The notes: generated from the sequence alone by a model not told the origin. Positions 48,235 to 60,503 are shown, numbered from the stretch's first letter. The stretch: 64,000 nucleotides of DNA from Citrobacter amalonaticus (GCA_028994555.1 JARDVN010000001.1:3782001-3846000); one strand, 5' to 3'. A program made the numbers and translations.

Positions 48235-48777
48235 GGAATAATATCGGCAGCATCCTGGGAAAGTTTACGTCTTTTTTACCGCACGGGAAGGCGGCTGACA
48301 TAAACTGCAGGCAAAACTGCCCACAGGTTGGTGAGCGTGGGTAATGAAATTGCCGCCACAGCAGTTACAACTGGATAACTGAAGCAGTCCACTTTCGACA
48401 AAACGCACCAGTGTCCATGCGCGAGTCAGCGCCAACAGCGGCCCTTCGTCGCCCTGTGGACACTGCTCGAGGTACAGCCGATACGCCTTAATGACGGCAT
48501 CAACGCCACTGCACAAGCCCGTTTTCAGTAAGAACTGCCAGGCATTGCAGAACATGGAAGCATGAATATTTTGCTCCCAGGTCATAAACCAGTCCGTCGA
48601 AAACGGCAGCATGCCTTTCGGCGGCGGGCTACCACGAAGTTCTTTATAAAGCTTGATGAGGCGACCGCGACTTAACTGCGTTTCGCTTTCCAGCATTTGC
48701 AAACGGGCACCCAGTGTGATCAGTTCCATCGCTAACTGGATATCACGAGCTTCCTGAACAATGCTTTTTTCACTCAT
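48198..48777 (-). CDS. flhC: Flagellar master regulator subunit FlhC (frame broken once)
   Basis: With FlhD forms the FlhD4C2 activator of class 2 flagellar genes. The zinc-binding cysteines are present ([10 protein letters not shown] and CSLCQPP). A T run at 48272-48277 (six, five expected) makes the frame end early at SRAVKKT; correction gives [20 protein letters not shown] and 192 residues, as in E. coli. I use the ATG at 48777 ([12 protein letters not shown]); the ATG at 48780 overlaps the flhD stop. A sigma-28 promoter for motA lies inside its 3' end. Confidence 0.94.
48241..48267 (-). promoter_or_regulatory. Sigma-28 promoter within flhC for motAB-cheAW
   Basis: On the minus strand TAAA (48267-48264), N15, GCCGATAT (48248-48241), a FliA promoter one base off the ideal -10. 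It lies in the flhC coding region, where E. coli has the same promoter. It drives MotR and motAB-cheAW. Confidence 0.88.
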
Positions 48778-48779
48778 CA

Positions 48780-49139
48780 TCAGGCCCTTTTCTTACGCGC
48801 GGTTTCATCAGCCTGATTGACATCACTTAACAGTCGAGTGGACAGCATGATACCGGTGTGAATTTGCTGGAGATCGTCTACTCTTGAATCCTGAGTCAGA
48901 CGCGTAATGGTTTGATGGCTGTCAAAACGGAAATGACACACAAGCTGATTCGTTTCTGCCAGTTTTACCATTTGTGGAAGGGTCAGCGCCCCTAGTGAGA
49001 CCGCCATTTCCTCATTGATCCCGAGACGAAACATAGCGGACGCTTTGTCCTGAACGATTAGACGCTGTGCAAGGAGTAAATATGACAAATTGATGTCATA
49101 AATGTGTTTCAGCAACTCGGATGTATGCATTATTCCCAT
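48780..49139 (-). CDS. flhD: Flagellar master regulator subunit FlhD
   Basis: Dimeric partner of FlhC. 119 residues with start [19 protein letters not shown]; an ATG three codons in gives the 116-residue form also used in E. coli. It contains the DNA-contact region near [14 protein letters not shown]. The stop TGA is followed at once by the flhC start. The leader is about 200 nt and carries RcsAB and CRP sites. Confidence 0.97.
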   Translation of the reverse strand: MGIMHTSELLKHIYDINLSYLLLAQRLIVQDKASAMFRLGINEEMAVSLGALTLPQMVKLAETNQLVCHFRFDSHQTITRLTQDSRVDDLQQIHTGIMLSTRLLSDVNQADETARKKRA

Positions 49140-49323
49140 CCAGAATAACCAACTTTTATTTTTATGCGGTAAAACCGCACCCCGTGATGTCGCCGGGAAT
49201 TCCCGGTAAAAAAAGCAAATAGGTCAAACACATACCCTAACTCAGGCGCAGAAACATAGACGTACGCGCTACACTGGTCCCCTGCCAGGTTGTAACGCGA
49301 GCACATGATTTCTTACAAATGCC

Positions 49324-49337
49324 TAAGATTTTTCCTA
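49324..49337. promoter_or_regulatory. RcsAB box in the flhDC leader
   Basis: TAAGATTTTTCCTA fits the RcsAB consensus TAAGAATATTCCTA with two mismatches in the centre. It is about 190 bp before flhD, at the transcription start position known for flhDC. Rcs stress signalling would repress motility here. Confidence 0.85.
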
Positions 49338-49404
49338 ATTCGACGCAACTGTACTCGTGAGAACCTGGACATACAACAAAGCCACGCTGCGAATTTGGAA
49401 AATA

Positions 49405-49420
49405 TGTGATGCGCATCACA
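49405..49420. promoter_or_regulatory. CRP site of flhDC
   Basis: TGTGATGCGCATCACA is a perfect palindromic CRP site (TGTGA-N6-TCACA). It is centred about 73 bp upstream of the inferred flhDC start, the known activating position. It would make motility cAMP-dependent. Confidence 0.9.
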
Positions 49421-49923
49421 CAAATTAACTTAATCGTTAACATAAATCCATCAGTTGAGCTTTTATTTTGCTGGTAAATTAACCAGTGAAACTCCATTTT
49501 ATTCTCATGGGTATAAGATCGGGTGACTGATATGCAGAATATTTTTACGCAACATGCGTTAAAATCACCTGTTGAAAATAATCAAAATGCAGTTATCTGG
49601 CACCGAAACAAATTTATTTTTTATCGATTTAAAACAACAACTTAATTGTTTCTTATTTTTTATCAATGCAAGGCATTGATGATTATGCTGTTATTAATAA
49701 CGAATGCGAATTTGTTAAACCAAATTTTGATTGACTCCACGATTTAATTTAAGTCAACCCATTTGGTTAGTACTTTTGGTTATTCCTTAGATTCACATAT
49801 AAGGAATATTAATGAATAATTATGATAGTCTTCACATTATTGTCATATTGAAGCATTGCAGTTATCAGCGAATCGGAGTAATGCTGAAGAACCACCTCAT
49901 ATCCTTGCAATAAGGAGCGAGTT

Positions 49924-50352
49924 ATGAGTTACAAACACATTCTTGTCGCCGTGGCGGTAACCCCGGAAAGTCAGCAACTCCTGGCAAAAGCCGTCTCCAT
50001 TGCCCGCCCTGTCAACGCGCAAATTAGCCTTATCACCCTCGCCTCAGATCCTGAGTTATACAATCAGTTTGCCGCCCCGATGCTGGAAGATTTACGCGCG
50101 GTGATGCATGAGGAGACCACTGATTTTCTTGAAAAACTGGGGAAAGATGCGGGCTATCCGATCGCGCAGACCTTCATTACCTACGGTGAGTTAAGCGAGC
50201 ATATTCTTGACGTGTGTCGCAAACAAGATATCGATCTGGTCATCTGCGGCAACCACAACCATAGCTTCTTTTCGCGAGCCTCCTGCTCAGCGAAAAGTGT
50301 GGTGAGTTCAAGCCTGGTGGACGTTCTGCTGGTTCCACTTGAGGGTGATTGA
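49924..50352 (+). CDS. uspC: Universal stress protein UspC
   Basis: Cytoplasmic Usp-family protein linked in E. coli to UV and salt stress; it scaffolds KdpDE. 142 residues, with MSYKHILVAVAVTPESQQLLAKA at the start and ICGNHNHSFFSRASCSAKSVV near the C-terminus, the variant nucleotide region. The AAGGAGCGAGTT before the ATG is a good ribosome site. Convergent with otsA. Confidence 0.95.
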   Translation: MSYKHILVAVAVTPESQQLLAKAVSIARPVNAQISLITLASDPELYNQFAAPMLEDLRAVMHEETTDFLEKLGKDAGYPIAQTFITYGELSEHILDVCRKQDIDLVICGNHNHSFFSRASCSAKSVVSSSLVDVLLVPLEGD

Positions 50353-50369
50353 CCCTTTCAGAACACCGT

Positions 50370-52620
<2,251 letters not shown>

Positions 52621-52678
52621 TCAATAGCAACGATAAGTATAGACAGTGTGACGGTGCTCGCCATTTGCAAACACCATT

Positions 52679-52700
52679 GCCAGCCGGGTTAACGGCTGGC
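52679..52700. terminator. Hairpin after araH
   Basis: GCCAGCC and GGCTGGC pair around GGGTTAAC about 40 bp beyond the araH stop. No clear U tract, so terminator activity is uncertain. It separates araFGH from otsBA. Confidence 0.55.
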
Positions 52701-52740
52701 ATAGAGGAAAAACCAGGCTAAAACGTTCGGCTTTTTGTTA

Positions 52741-53736
52741 TCAAACCGTACGCTTCGCTTTTTGTTTGTAACGGTCGAAGATCACCGCCGCCAGCAGGAT
52801 CAAGCCACGGACAACATACTGGGCAAACGGCGAGATATTCAGCAGATTCATCGCATTCTCAACGGTACCCAGGATCAGGACACCGGCCACCACATATGAG
52901 ATTTTTCCGATGCCGCCTTTAAGGGAAACGCCGCCCAGAACACATGCTGAAATGACAATTAGCTCATAACCGATGGAGGTCATCGGCTGTCCGCTGGTCA
53001 TGCGCGAGGCGAGGATAATCCCGGCGGCCGCAGAGACCAGACCAGAGAGCACAAAAATAATGATCTTGGTGCGCACCACCGGCACCCCTGCCAGACGCGC
53101 CGCTTCTTCGTTACCGCCAATCGCCAGCGTGTTGCGCCCGAAGGTCGTTTTGTTTAACAGCAAGCCAAAAATGATCAGGCAGCCCACTGTCAGCCAAATT
53201 GGCGCCGGCAAACCGAACCAGTTCGCATAGCCGAGGGTGAAGAAGCGCTCGTCTTCAATCCCCACCGCTTTGCCGTCAGAAATGATATAGGCCAGGCCAC
53301 GGACGATTTGCATCGTTGCCAGCGTGGTAATCAGGGCATTGATTTTGAGCCGCGCAATCACGAAGCCGTTGACCAGCCCACACAAAACCCCCAACAGCAG
53401 GCCTGCGCCTACGCCCATCCACAGGCTTTCGGTCATATTGATGACCACCGCCGTGGTTACCCCGGCACAGGCGATCACCGACGCGACGGAGAGGTCGAAA
53501 TCCCCTGACGCCAGACAGAACAACATACCGCAGGCCACCATCCCCGACATGGAGATGGCCAGCCCCAGCCCCTTCATGTTGATAAAGGTGGCGAAGTTAG
53601 GCACAAATATCGCACAGGCCAGAAACAGGACGGCGAATACTACCAGCATGCCATACTGGTCCCAGATACGTCCGAGACTAAATGGCGATGGCGACTTCGG
53701 CGCGCCCGATCCAGAAGTAGTTACGGAAGACATCAT
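52741..53736 (-). CDS. araH: L-arabinose ABC transporter permease AraH
   Basis: Permease of the AraFGH high-affinity arabinose importer, CUT2 family. 331 residues, about nine to ten helices; the family region GGNEEAARLAGVPV lies near 200. Starts MMSSVTTSGSGAPKS. Follows araG by 11 bp. Confidence 0.96.
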   Translation of the reverse strand: MMSSVTTSGSGAPKSPSPFSLGRIWDQYGMLVVFAVLFLACAIFVPNFATFINMKGLGLAISMSGMVACGMLFCLASGDFDLSVASVIACAGVTTAVVINMTESLWMGVGAGLLLGVLCGLVNGFVIARLKINALITTLATMQIVRGLAYIISDGKAVGIEDERFFTLGYANWFGLPAPIWLTVGCLIIFGLLLNKTTFGRNTLAIGGNEEAARLAGVPVVRTKIIIFVLSGLVSAAAGIILASRMTSGQPMTSIGYELIVISACVLGGVSLKGGIGKISYVVAGVLILGTVENAMNLLNISPFAQYVVRGLILLAAVIFDRYKQKAKRTV

Positions 53737-53747
53737 TCTCTCCTTTC

Positions 53748-55264
53748 TCAGGCGACAGCCTGGCTGACTTTAGGCATAGCGAGGCTCAGCGCCTGGCGCT
53801 CATCCGCCTGCTCGTGAAGTAATTCCCCGGCAATCTCGCCTTCCCGCATGACCACAATGCGGTCAGCCACACCGAGGACTTCCGGCAGGTCACTGGAGGC
53901 GAACAGCACGGCAACACCGCGCGCGGCCAGGGCATAAATAACGTTATAAATCTCGTGCTTCGCGCCAACGTCAATGCCGCGCGTCGGTTCGTCGAGCAGA
54001 ATCACCTTCATCTCTTCCGACAGCCAGCGACCGAGAATGGCTTTTTGCTGGTTTCCCCCGGAAAGATTCATGATCAACTGTTCGGCACCGGGTGTTTTGA
54101 TGTTCAGGGAACGAATATGATGGTCGGCATTGCTCTCCTCCCATTCGTTGTTGATCACGCATCCACCCAACACATGCTTACGACGCGCGCTGATGTTGAT
54201 GTTGTCGCGTACTGAATGCACCGGAATGATCCCCTCCGCTTTTCGGTCTTCCGGGCACAGCATCATTCCCGCCGCAATGGCGTTCGCCGGCTTGCGGATA
54301 TCGATCGGCTTTTCGTCGATATACACCTGCCCTTCGCTGATACGGGTGCCGCCAAATAAGCCTTTCATTAACTCACTGCGGCCCGCACCGACCAGGCCAA
54401 ACAGCCCGACAATTTCACCGCTACGTACCGTGAGGCTAATCGGCGTGCGCACGCCCTGCGCTTTAACCTCAAGCAAACGCAGGCGCTCTGCACCATAGGG
54501 GCGTGGCTGCCAGCCGTAGATATCCCCCCAGATCGCGCCCCACCATCGCTTGTACCAGCGCATCGTGGTTGACCTGCTGCATATCGGTAAAGGTTTTCAC
54601 GTAGCGACCATCTTTAAACACAGTAATCGCATCGCTAAGGGCGAAGATCTCCTCCATGCGGTGCGAGACATACAGAATGACGCGCCCCTCTTTACGCAGT
54701 TCGCGGATCACCCGAAACAGGTTCTCTATCTCCCGTGCGGAGAGCGAACTGGTGGGTTCGTCGAAGGCGATAATTTTGGCGTTGCGGGCCAGCGCTTTGG
54801 CAATTTCTACCATCTGCCACTGGCCGATTGAGAGATACTTCAGGGGGGGTCGCAGGGTCGATATCCATCCCCAGGTGTTTGAGTTGCAGACCCGCCTCAT
54901 AATTGAGTAAAGAGCGGTTCACAATACCGCCTTTGTGAGGAAGCTGACCGAGATAGATATTCTCGGCGACGGTCATCTCGGGCACGAGATGCAATTCCTG
55001 GTAAATAATGGCTACACCAGCGTTCAGCGCGGCGGTGGTATCCGCGAAGCTCATTTCCTGCTCGCGAATCGCCAAAGAGCCCGTGGTTGGCGCATAGTTA
55101 CCGCTGAGAATTTTTAAGAGTGTTGATTTCCCGGCGCCATTTTCACCCATCAGCGCATGCACCTGACCGGCGTAACAGTCAAAACTGATATCCGTAAGCG
55201 CTTTAACGCCGGGGAAGGTTTTACCAATGCCGCGAAATGAGAGATACGGGGTAGACTGTTGCAT
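53748..55264 (-). CDS. araG: L-arabinose ABC transporter ATPase AraG (frame broken twice)
   Basis: CUT2-family ATPase with two nucleotide-binding domains. N-terminal Walker [13 protein letters not shown], first signature region YLSIGQWQM and FDEPTSSLS; the second domain has [15 protein letters not shown] and [12 protein letters not shown]. Two runs are one base long: 54843-54849 (seven G for six, in ATPLKYLS) and 54524-54529 (six C for five, in RDLGDIYG). Correction gives 504 residues, exactly E. coli AraG. Confidence 0.94.
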
Positions 55265-55293
55265 AACGTCTCCGTGATTCAGTATCGTTCTAA

Positions 55294-55335
55294 CCGGTTG
55301 CCGGATGGCAACATGAGCGATGCCATCCGGCCTTT
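55294..55335. repeat. REP element between araF and araG
   Basis: GCCGGATGGCAACATGAGCG ... GCCATCCGGC forms a REP hairpin in the 85-bp gap between araF and araG. Such elements often stabilise the upstream message, here the abundant binding-protein mRNA. Confidence 0.8.
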
Positions 55336-55349
55336 CACTTGCTGTCGTA

Positions 55350-56339
55350 CTACTTGCCGCCTAACCCTTTTTTCGCCAGCTCTTCTTTAAAGTTGTCACG
55401 GGTAATCAGTACCACATCGGTCACTTCGGTGAAGGCCGGTGGCTCAGCGCCTTTGGTCACCCAGTTGTAGAGCATTTCGCTCGATTTATAGCCATGAACA
55501 TCCGGGCTTGGCAGCAGAGAGCCGTAGAAGCCGGTTGCCTGCGCTTTGGACAGTTCGCTCACCGCATCTACACCGTTAATGCCGATGCCGATCACGTCCG
55601 CGGCTTTGAAGCCCTGACCTTCAGTGGCACGTACGCCGCCCAGGACGGTGTTATCGTTCATACCGACAATCAGCCAGTGTTTCACTTCAGGATGTTGAAC
55701 CAGCATAGAGTTGGCGGCATCAAATGCGCCGGGAATGTCATTAGATTTGGTGGGGACCTGGTAGATCTGTTTTTCCGGGAAGCCTGCGGCTTTCAGTGCA
55801 TCCATCGAACCGCCGGTACGACGACGTGCGGTATCCAGTTCGTTGGCGGTAATCGCCATCACTGCGCTCTCTTTGACATCCCAGCCACGTTTCTGCATCT
55901 CTTTATACAGTTCCTGGCCCTGACGTTCGCCGATTTTAGTGGCCGCCATCATGACCAGTGGGATGGTATCCATCGGTTTACCTTTGGCATTGACGAACTG
56001 ATCGTCCACCGCGATCACTTTCATGTCGTAGCCGCGCGCCTTAGCGACAATGGCGGAACCCAGTTTCGGATCCGGTGTACAAATCACAAACCCTTTCGCC
56101 CCGCTTGCTGCCAGGCTGTCGATCGCATTCAGCGTCTTCTCGCCATCCGGCACGGCGATTTTAATCACTTCAAAGCCCAGGTCTTTCCCGGCTTTATCGG
56201 CAAATTTCCACTCAGTCTGGAACCAGGGTTCTTCCGGCTGTTTCACCAGAAAACCTAACTTCATGGTTTCTGCGATAGCGGATTGTGACATAACGGCAGC
56301 CAGACCGATGGCTGCCAGCGCTTTAGTGAATTTGTGCAT
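55350..56339 (-). CDS. araF: L-arabinose-binding protein AraF
   Basis: Periplasmic receptor of the arabinose importer. 329 residues from the ATG at 56339 ([19 protein letters not shown]), which gives a standard signal peptide and follows a GGAG ribosome site; in-frame upstream codons are rejected. The mature start [20 protein letters not shown] is typical. First gene of araFGH. Confidence 0.97.
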   Translation of the reverse strand: MHKFTKALAAIGLAAVMSQSAIAETMKLGFLVKQPEEPWFQTEWKFADKAGKDLGFEVIKIAVPDGEKTLNAIDSLAASGAKGFVICTPDPKLGSAIVAKARGYDMKVIAVDDQFVNAKGKPMDTIPLVMMAATKIGERQGQELYKEMQKRGWDVKESAVMAITANELDTARRRTGGSMDALKAAGFPEKQIYQVPTKSNDIPGAFDAANSMLVQHPEVKHWLIVGMNDNTVLGGVRATEGQGFKAADVIGIGINGVDAVSELSKAQATGFYGSLLPSPDVHGYKSSEMLYNWVTKGAEPPAFTEVTDVVLITRDNFKEELAKKGLGGK

Positions 56340-56585
56340 GGTTAACTCCAGCTTTAGCGTCATTTTATGTAGGGTAATATTCAACGACTTTATGTAATTC
56401 GGACGAAAAACAAGGCATTACCAAAAGAGCTCAAGATAAGTGCCAGTTCTGGAATAGTTGTAGCGGGAAATTGATTCTCCATAGGAGAGCGGCATCACAC
56501 CGCAGAATTACAGTAATTGCGTACATAAATTCAGCGGAAAATGACATAAGAAATGGGTTAATTGTCAGACAAATGAAAAGTGGAG

Positions 56586-56602
56586 TAGCACATTAATCCA
56601 TA
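56586..56602 (+). promoter_or_regulatory. AraC-binding half-site
   Basis: TAGCACATTAATCCATA matches TAGC-N7-TCCATA exactly, the AraC half-site. It lies about 250 bp upstream of araF, pointing away from it. Confidence 0.75.
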
Positions 56603-56620
56603 AGGTCAGCTCACAAATCC

Positions 56621-56652
56621 TTGTTCCCGAATATGCCTGTATTCGGGAACAA
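56621..56652. terminator. Perfect 13-bp inverted repeat after the DJ-1 gene
   Basis: TTGTTCCCGAATA and TATTCGGGAACAA pair perfectly around TGCCTG, six bases past the stop of the DJ-1 gene. Without a U tract it may be a terminator, an RNA-stability hairpin or a protein-binding site. Confidence 0.6.
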
Positions 56653-56657
56653 ACGAA

Positions 56658-57215
56658 TTACCACGGATAATAGATATGCGCGGCGTGATCGCGCACCGGT
56701 TTATCATCCCCTAATAAACGGGCTGACAGCGTCAGGGCAAAATCAAAAATATGGCCTAATCCTTTACCACTCAGGAGATTGCCATCCTCAACGACAGGTG
56801 CATCGACATACACCCCGTCGGTCACCGTTTCATAGAGATCGCCTGAGCAGACATAGCGACGCCCCTTCAGTAAGCCGCTACCGCCTAATACGCGTGCGGC
56901 GGCAGAGCAAATGGGGCAAATTAATTTCCCGGCGGCATCATGGCGCGTGATGAACGCGATAACCTGTGGATTCACCGCAAGATTCATGCTTCCCTGCGGT
57001 CCTCCCGGCAGCACCACCGCGTCATACAGACTCTCCTGCTGCCCTGTCAGGGTGTAATCAGTCACCATCGGGATATTGTGGTAACTCACCACGGCGCGAG
57101 ACTCTGCACAGGCCAGCGTGTCAACGTCGATGTCCAGCCGACGCAAGATATCAATAGTGACGATGGCTTCCGCTTCCTCGAAACCCGATGCCAACAAAAC
57201 TGCCACTCTTTTCAT
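56658..57215 (-). CDS. DJ-1/PfpI family protein
   Basis: Protein of 185 residues with the DJ-1/ThiJ/PfpI flavodoxin-like fold, the closest relatives being YajL-like proteins. The family Glu (GFEEAEA near 15) and the nucleophile-elbow Cys in PICSAAARVLGG near 106 are present. Roles in the family range from oxidative-stress protection to glyoxalase or deglycase activity; none can be assigned here. It is inserted between araF and ftnB, where E. coli has no such gene. Confidence 0.8.
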   Translation of the reverse strand: MKRVAVLLASGFEEAEAIVTIDILRRLDIDVDTLACAESRAVVSYHNIPMVTDYTLTGQQESLYDAVVLPGGPQGSMNLAVNPQVIAFITRHDAAGKLICPICSAAARVLGGSGLLKGRRYVCSGDLYETVTDGVYVDAPVVEDGNLLSGKGLGHIFDFALTLSARLLGDDKPVRDHAAHIYYPW

Positions 57216-57731
57216 TCAACTTTCCTCATTTATTACAGGCTGATAACACTGAAAATAACGAAATAATCATTCGGTTATAATTGATAAGACGTCGCTGCCT
57301 GGTTTTCCGCAGGAGATAAAACGGCGTTATTTCCGCCCATACGGTTTCACTGGATTATTATCGCAACAGGGACAGGAAAATTATCAATAATCTGATATTA
57401 CCCTATGAAACCATTCAAACCTGTGACTTGAAACAGCATTTCAAAAGAAAATAAATCATTCATCAGCCATTAAAATCAATAAGATATAATTTCACATTAT
57501 GTTTACCATATACGACTTGATGTATTACCTTCAGTAATATGTAAAAAAAACATAAACAATCGCACTTAAGGATTTTCTTATTTCATTTATGAAGGTATGC
57601 TTATTTTAGATTCGCAACGAAATTGACTCTTCGATCACATAATGGACTGGCAGAATGGACTTATTCTGCTAACAGTAAGTTGTGCGGATGCGTTCTGCAC
57701 ATCCCTTCTATCAGGAAATAAGGATATTGAT
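57216..57731. other. AT-rich intergenic region upstream of ftnB
   Basis: A 516-bp gap between the DJ-1 gene and ftnB, divergent. It is strongly AT-rich (for example 57440-57620) and probably holds both promoters. An in-frame extension of ftnB to 57642 is not supported. No operator was recognised. Confidence 0.6.
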
Positions 57732-58235
57732 ATGGCTGCAGTTGGAATGGTAAACAAACTCAATAATCAAATGAATCTTGAGTTTTATGCTTCCAATCTC
57801 TACCTCCATCTGAGTGAGTGGTGTTCCGAGCACCGTCTGATGGGTACAGCGACTTTCTTACGTGCTCAGGCTCAGAGTAACGTCACCCAAATGATGCGCG
57901 TTTTTAACTTCATGAAAAATGCCGGGGCGAATCCGGTCGTTAAGGCCATTGATGTACCCGGCGAAGACTTACATTCGCTGGAAGAACTGTTTCAGAAAAC
58001 AATGGAAGATTATGAGCAGCGCGCCAGCACGCTTTCACAGCTGACCAACGAAGCAGAAGCGCTGAATGATGCACCAACCCTCAATTTTCTCCACGATCTG
58101 GAAAAAGAACAGCAGCAAGATGGACTGCTGTTACAAACGATTCTTGATGAAGTGCGTAGCGCCAGGCGTGCGGGCCTTTGCCCGGAACAGACCGATCAGC
58201 ATGTACTCAATGTGGTGAATTACCAACAGCATTAA
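57732..58235 (+). CDS. ftnB: Ferritin-like protein FtnB
   Basis: Non-haem ferritin paralogue; in Salmonella it repairs Fe-S clusters and supports stress resistance. 167 residues from the ATG at 57732 ([21 protein letters not shown]), after an AAGGA site. Four-helix ferritin fold; compared with FtnA the ferroxidase ligands are altered ([14 protein letters not shown] in place of the Ftn[12 protein letters not shown]), as known for FtnB. Confidence 0.94.
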   Translation: MAAVGMVNKLNNQMNLEFYASNLYLHLSEWCSEHRLMGTATFLRAQAQSNVTQMMRVFNFMKNAGANPVVKAIDVPGEDLHSLEELFQKTMEDYEQRASTLSQLTNEAEALNDAPTLNFLHDLEKEQQQDGLLLQTILDEVRSARRAGLCPEQTDQHVLNVVNYQQH

Positions 58236-58302
58236 GTGACCCCGTCATTGGCCTGCACTTCACTCCCCGACAGGCCAATTCGCAAAGCCCTTTCTGTCCG
58301 AT

Positions 58303-58335
58303 GCCTCCCACTTTGGGGAGGTATCGTAAAAAAGC
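58303..58335 (+). terminator. Possible ftnB terminator
   Basis: CCTCCC and GGGAGG pair around ACTTTGG-type loop bases (58305-58322), followed by mixed A/T sequence. Stem present, U tract weak. Confidence 0.5.
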
Positions 58336-58364
58336 ATTTCTAAAATTTAAAACAACGGTTTATT

Positions 58365-58616
58365 TTAGTGAGCTTCGCCCTGCGGTGTGAATTTCAGTTC
58401 AATCAGCGCGATCGCTTTCTGGATAGCGCGCCGAGTGATGGGGTCAGCAGCAGCGGGATGCGTTGAAAAATCAATATTTTTCAGCTGGCTGGTCATTTTT
58501 TCGCGAACCTCAACGGGAGCAATCACGTCGAGAACATCGAGAATTTGTTTGATGACGAGCTGACAGGCGACAACGTCAGAGACCAGTTCCTGATCGGCAT
58601 TCAGCGGTTGGGACAT
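58365..58616 (-). CDS. yecJ: DUF2766 family protein YecJ
   Basis: Small conserved protein of unknown function (83 residues) almost identical to E. coli Yec[20 protein letters not shown] at the start, [14 protein letters not shown] at the end. I use the ATG at 58616; the longer in-frame reading to 58793 passes through the azuC terminator. Convergent with ftnB. Confidence 0.93.
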   Translation of the reverse strand: MSQPLNADQELVSDVVACQLVIKQILDVLDVIAPVEVREKMTSQLKNIDFSTHPAAADPITRRAIQKAIALIELKFTPQGEAH

Positions 58617-58707
58617 AGTATGCGCTCCTGATAGTGATGAAGGCCGACATAGTACCGATTCACACGCCGAAACGATAGCCGCACCTGACGCAGTGAACGA
58701 CGGGTAT

Positions 58708-58737
58708 AAAAAAAACCTGCCGGAGCAGGTTTTTTTA
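58708..58737 (-). terminator. azuC terminator
   Basis: AACCTGC and GCAGGTT pair around CGGA, flanked by A and T runs. It begins one base after the azuC stop, as in E. coli AzuCR. Confidence 0.92.
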
Positions 58738-58824
58738 TCAGCGGAACATATCGCCCGGCGGTACGTCTTTGAACGTTTTGCAATAGTTCTCAAACATGCT
58801 TTTCAGGATTTTGCGCAGTTTCAT
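58738..58824 (-). CDS. azuC: Small membrane-associated protein AzuC / AzuCR RNA
   Basis: A 28-residue protein, [19 protein letters not shown] then DVPPGDMFR, differing from E. coli AzuC at two residues. AzuC is an amphipathic inner-membrane peptide that stimulates GlpD, and its mRNA also acts as the base-pairing RNA AzuR. The gene is too short for standard calls. The terminator is directly downstream, fitting a 160-nt dual-function RNA. Confidence 0.92.
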   Translation of the reverse strand: MKLRKILKSMFENYCKTFKDVPPGDMFR

Positions 58825-59036
58825 GGCATGACTCCGTCTATGTTGTTATGCAGGTGTTATCGTCTACGCCCTTATAATATGATCACTGTCACAAAAATCA
58901 ACATACATGTGATTTGCATCACGATTTGAAATTAACAAATTCTTTGCATTTTATGTTATTCGGCTGATAAATCAATCAACTACATGATTATCAGTTCCGG
59001 TAAAATTTTATATTTTTTTTGAACGGCAAGTCCAAC

Positions 59037-60457
59037 ATGCAAGAAGACCGGATTACAGAAAGCAAACGAGGCATCTCCCCTGCCGCTCTCCTCGTCGCCG
59101 GGGCGTTTTTCATGGAGTTTATTGACGGTACGGTGATCGCGACCGCCCTGCCCGATATGGCCAAAAGTTTCGGTGTGCAGGCGGTTGATTTGAACATTGG
59201 CATCAGCGCCTATCTGATTACTCTGGCGGTACTCATCCCGGCCAGCGGTTGGATAGCCGACCGCTTTGGCGCACGCAAAATCTTTATGCTTGCCCTTGCC
59301 ATTTTCACTCTCGCCTCAGTGCTGTGCGGTCTTTCCACGACGCTGGAGTGTTTTCTGACAATGCGTATCCTGCAGGGTGTGGGTGGCGCGCTGATGGTTC
59401 CCGTGGGACGCTTAGCCGTATTGCGTACCACACCAAAGCATCAGTTAATTACGGCCATCGCCACCCTAACCTGGCCGGCACTGGTGGCGCCGATTATTGG
59501 TCCACCGCTCGGCGGCTTTATTACCAGCTACGCTAACTGGCGGTGGATATTCTTTATTAACGTGCCGCTGGGCCTGCTGGCGATCGCGCTGGCGCTGCGA
59601 TGTATTCCCAATATCCGTGATAACGATCGGCGTCCTTTTGATCTTCCGGGCTTCGTCGCGACTGCTGTTGCGATGGTCAGCCTGGTCTATGCGATGGAGT
59701 TGCTGGGAGCTCAACATCCCGAAAGCGGATTGACGATAGCTCTGTTAGGGCTTGGCGTGGGGGGCGTTTGCCTTCTCTTTGCGACATTTCCGGCGAACCG
59801 CCTGGCCGATGATTCGTCTCGACGCGATGCAAGTGCCAACATTTCGCGTCACCATGTACGGAGGGTCACTGTTTCGTGCCTCTATTAGCGCCGTGCCTTT
59901 TCTCCTGCCGCTCATGTTTCAGGTAGGGTTTGGTATGAATGCCTTTCAGGCCGGTTCGCTGGTACTGGCAGTATTTGTCGGTAATCTGACCATTAAGCCC
60001 GCAACCACGCCACTTATCCGCTGGCTCGGCTTTAAAAAGCTGCTGCTGATTAACGGGACGCTCAATGTGCTGGCGCTGCTCGCCTGCGCGCTGATCACCC
60101 CCGGCACGCCTGTCTGGATTATTTTGCTGGTGCTGTACCTCGGCGGCGTGTTTCGGTCGATTCAGTTTACCGGCATCAGCACCCTGGCTTTCGCCGACGT
60201 TCCTTCCGCCCAGATGAGTTACGCCAATACCTTGTTCAGCACGGCCACGCAGCTGGCCGTTGGACTGGGGATTTCACTGGGGGGCGATCGGTATTCGCAT
60301 TGGCGCGAACGTCAGTGAATGGCTGGGGTTGAGTGCAATACCAGGCATCAGTTTTCGCCTGGCGTTTGTGGCTATCGCGCTTATCTGCCTGATGGGTATG
60401 GTGGATACGTTGCGACTGACGAAAGATGCGGGAAGTGCGGTATCGACAAGGAAGTAA
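59037..60457 (+). CDS. MFS transporter, DHA2 drug-efflux type (frame broken twice)
   Basis: Major facilitator with about 14 helices, resembling EmrB/HsrA-type exporters. Motif A appears as GWIADRFGARKIFM, and motif C-like glycine/proline helix as MRILQGVGGALMVPVGR. Starts MQEDRITESKRGISPAALL at 59037. Two six-G runs at 59760-59765 and 60279-60284 (five expected) break the frame at GLGVGA and GISLGA. Corrected length is 472. It has no E. coli counterpart at this locus. Substrate unknown. Confidence 0.84.
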
Positions 60458-60463
60458 TACCTG

Positions 60464-60500
60464 ACGCCGGATGCGCATTGCCACATCCGGCTTTTGAGCA
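60464..60500. repeat. REP element after MFS gene
   Basis: GCCGGATGCGCATTGCC and ACATCCGGC form a REP hairpin between the convergent MFS and RpiB-like genes. Confidence 0.75.
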
Positions 60501-60503
60501 AAA

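Larger units (their letters stand above)
49140..49923. promoter_or_regulatory. flhDC-uspC control region
   Basis: A 784-bp gene-free, AT-rich gap between divergent flhD and uspC. It contains the RcsAB box and CRP site listed separately. An open frame at 49237-49497 overlaps those sites and is not a gene. The stretch 49500-49900 is very AT-rich, as expected for H-NS and other regulators, but no further site could be placed. Confidence 0.75.
56340..56657. promoter_or_regulatory. araFGH control region
   Basis: A 318-bp gap between araF and the DJ-1 gene. It contains a perfect AraC half-site motif at 56586-56602 and a perfect inverted repeat at 56621-56652. A second TCCATA at about 56479 may be part of another AraC site. 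No CRP site was placed with confidence. Confidence 0.65.

Noticed and set aside
49237..49497. An 86-codon open frame on the minus strand upstream of flhD
   Set aside because: It covers the CRP site, the flhDC start and the RcsAB box, and has no ribosome site or family resemblance.
57642..57731. N-terminal extension of FtnB by 30 residues
   Set aside because: The extension is not ferritin-like and the ATG at 57732 has its own ribosome site and matches the family start.
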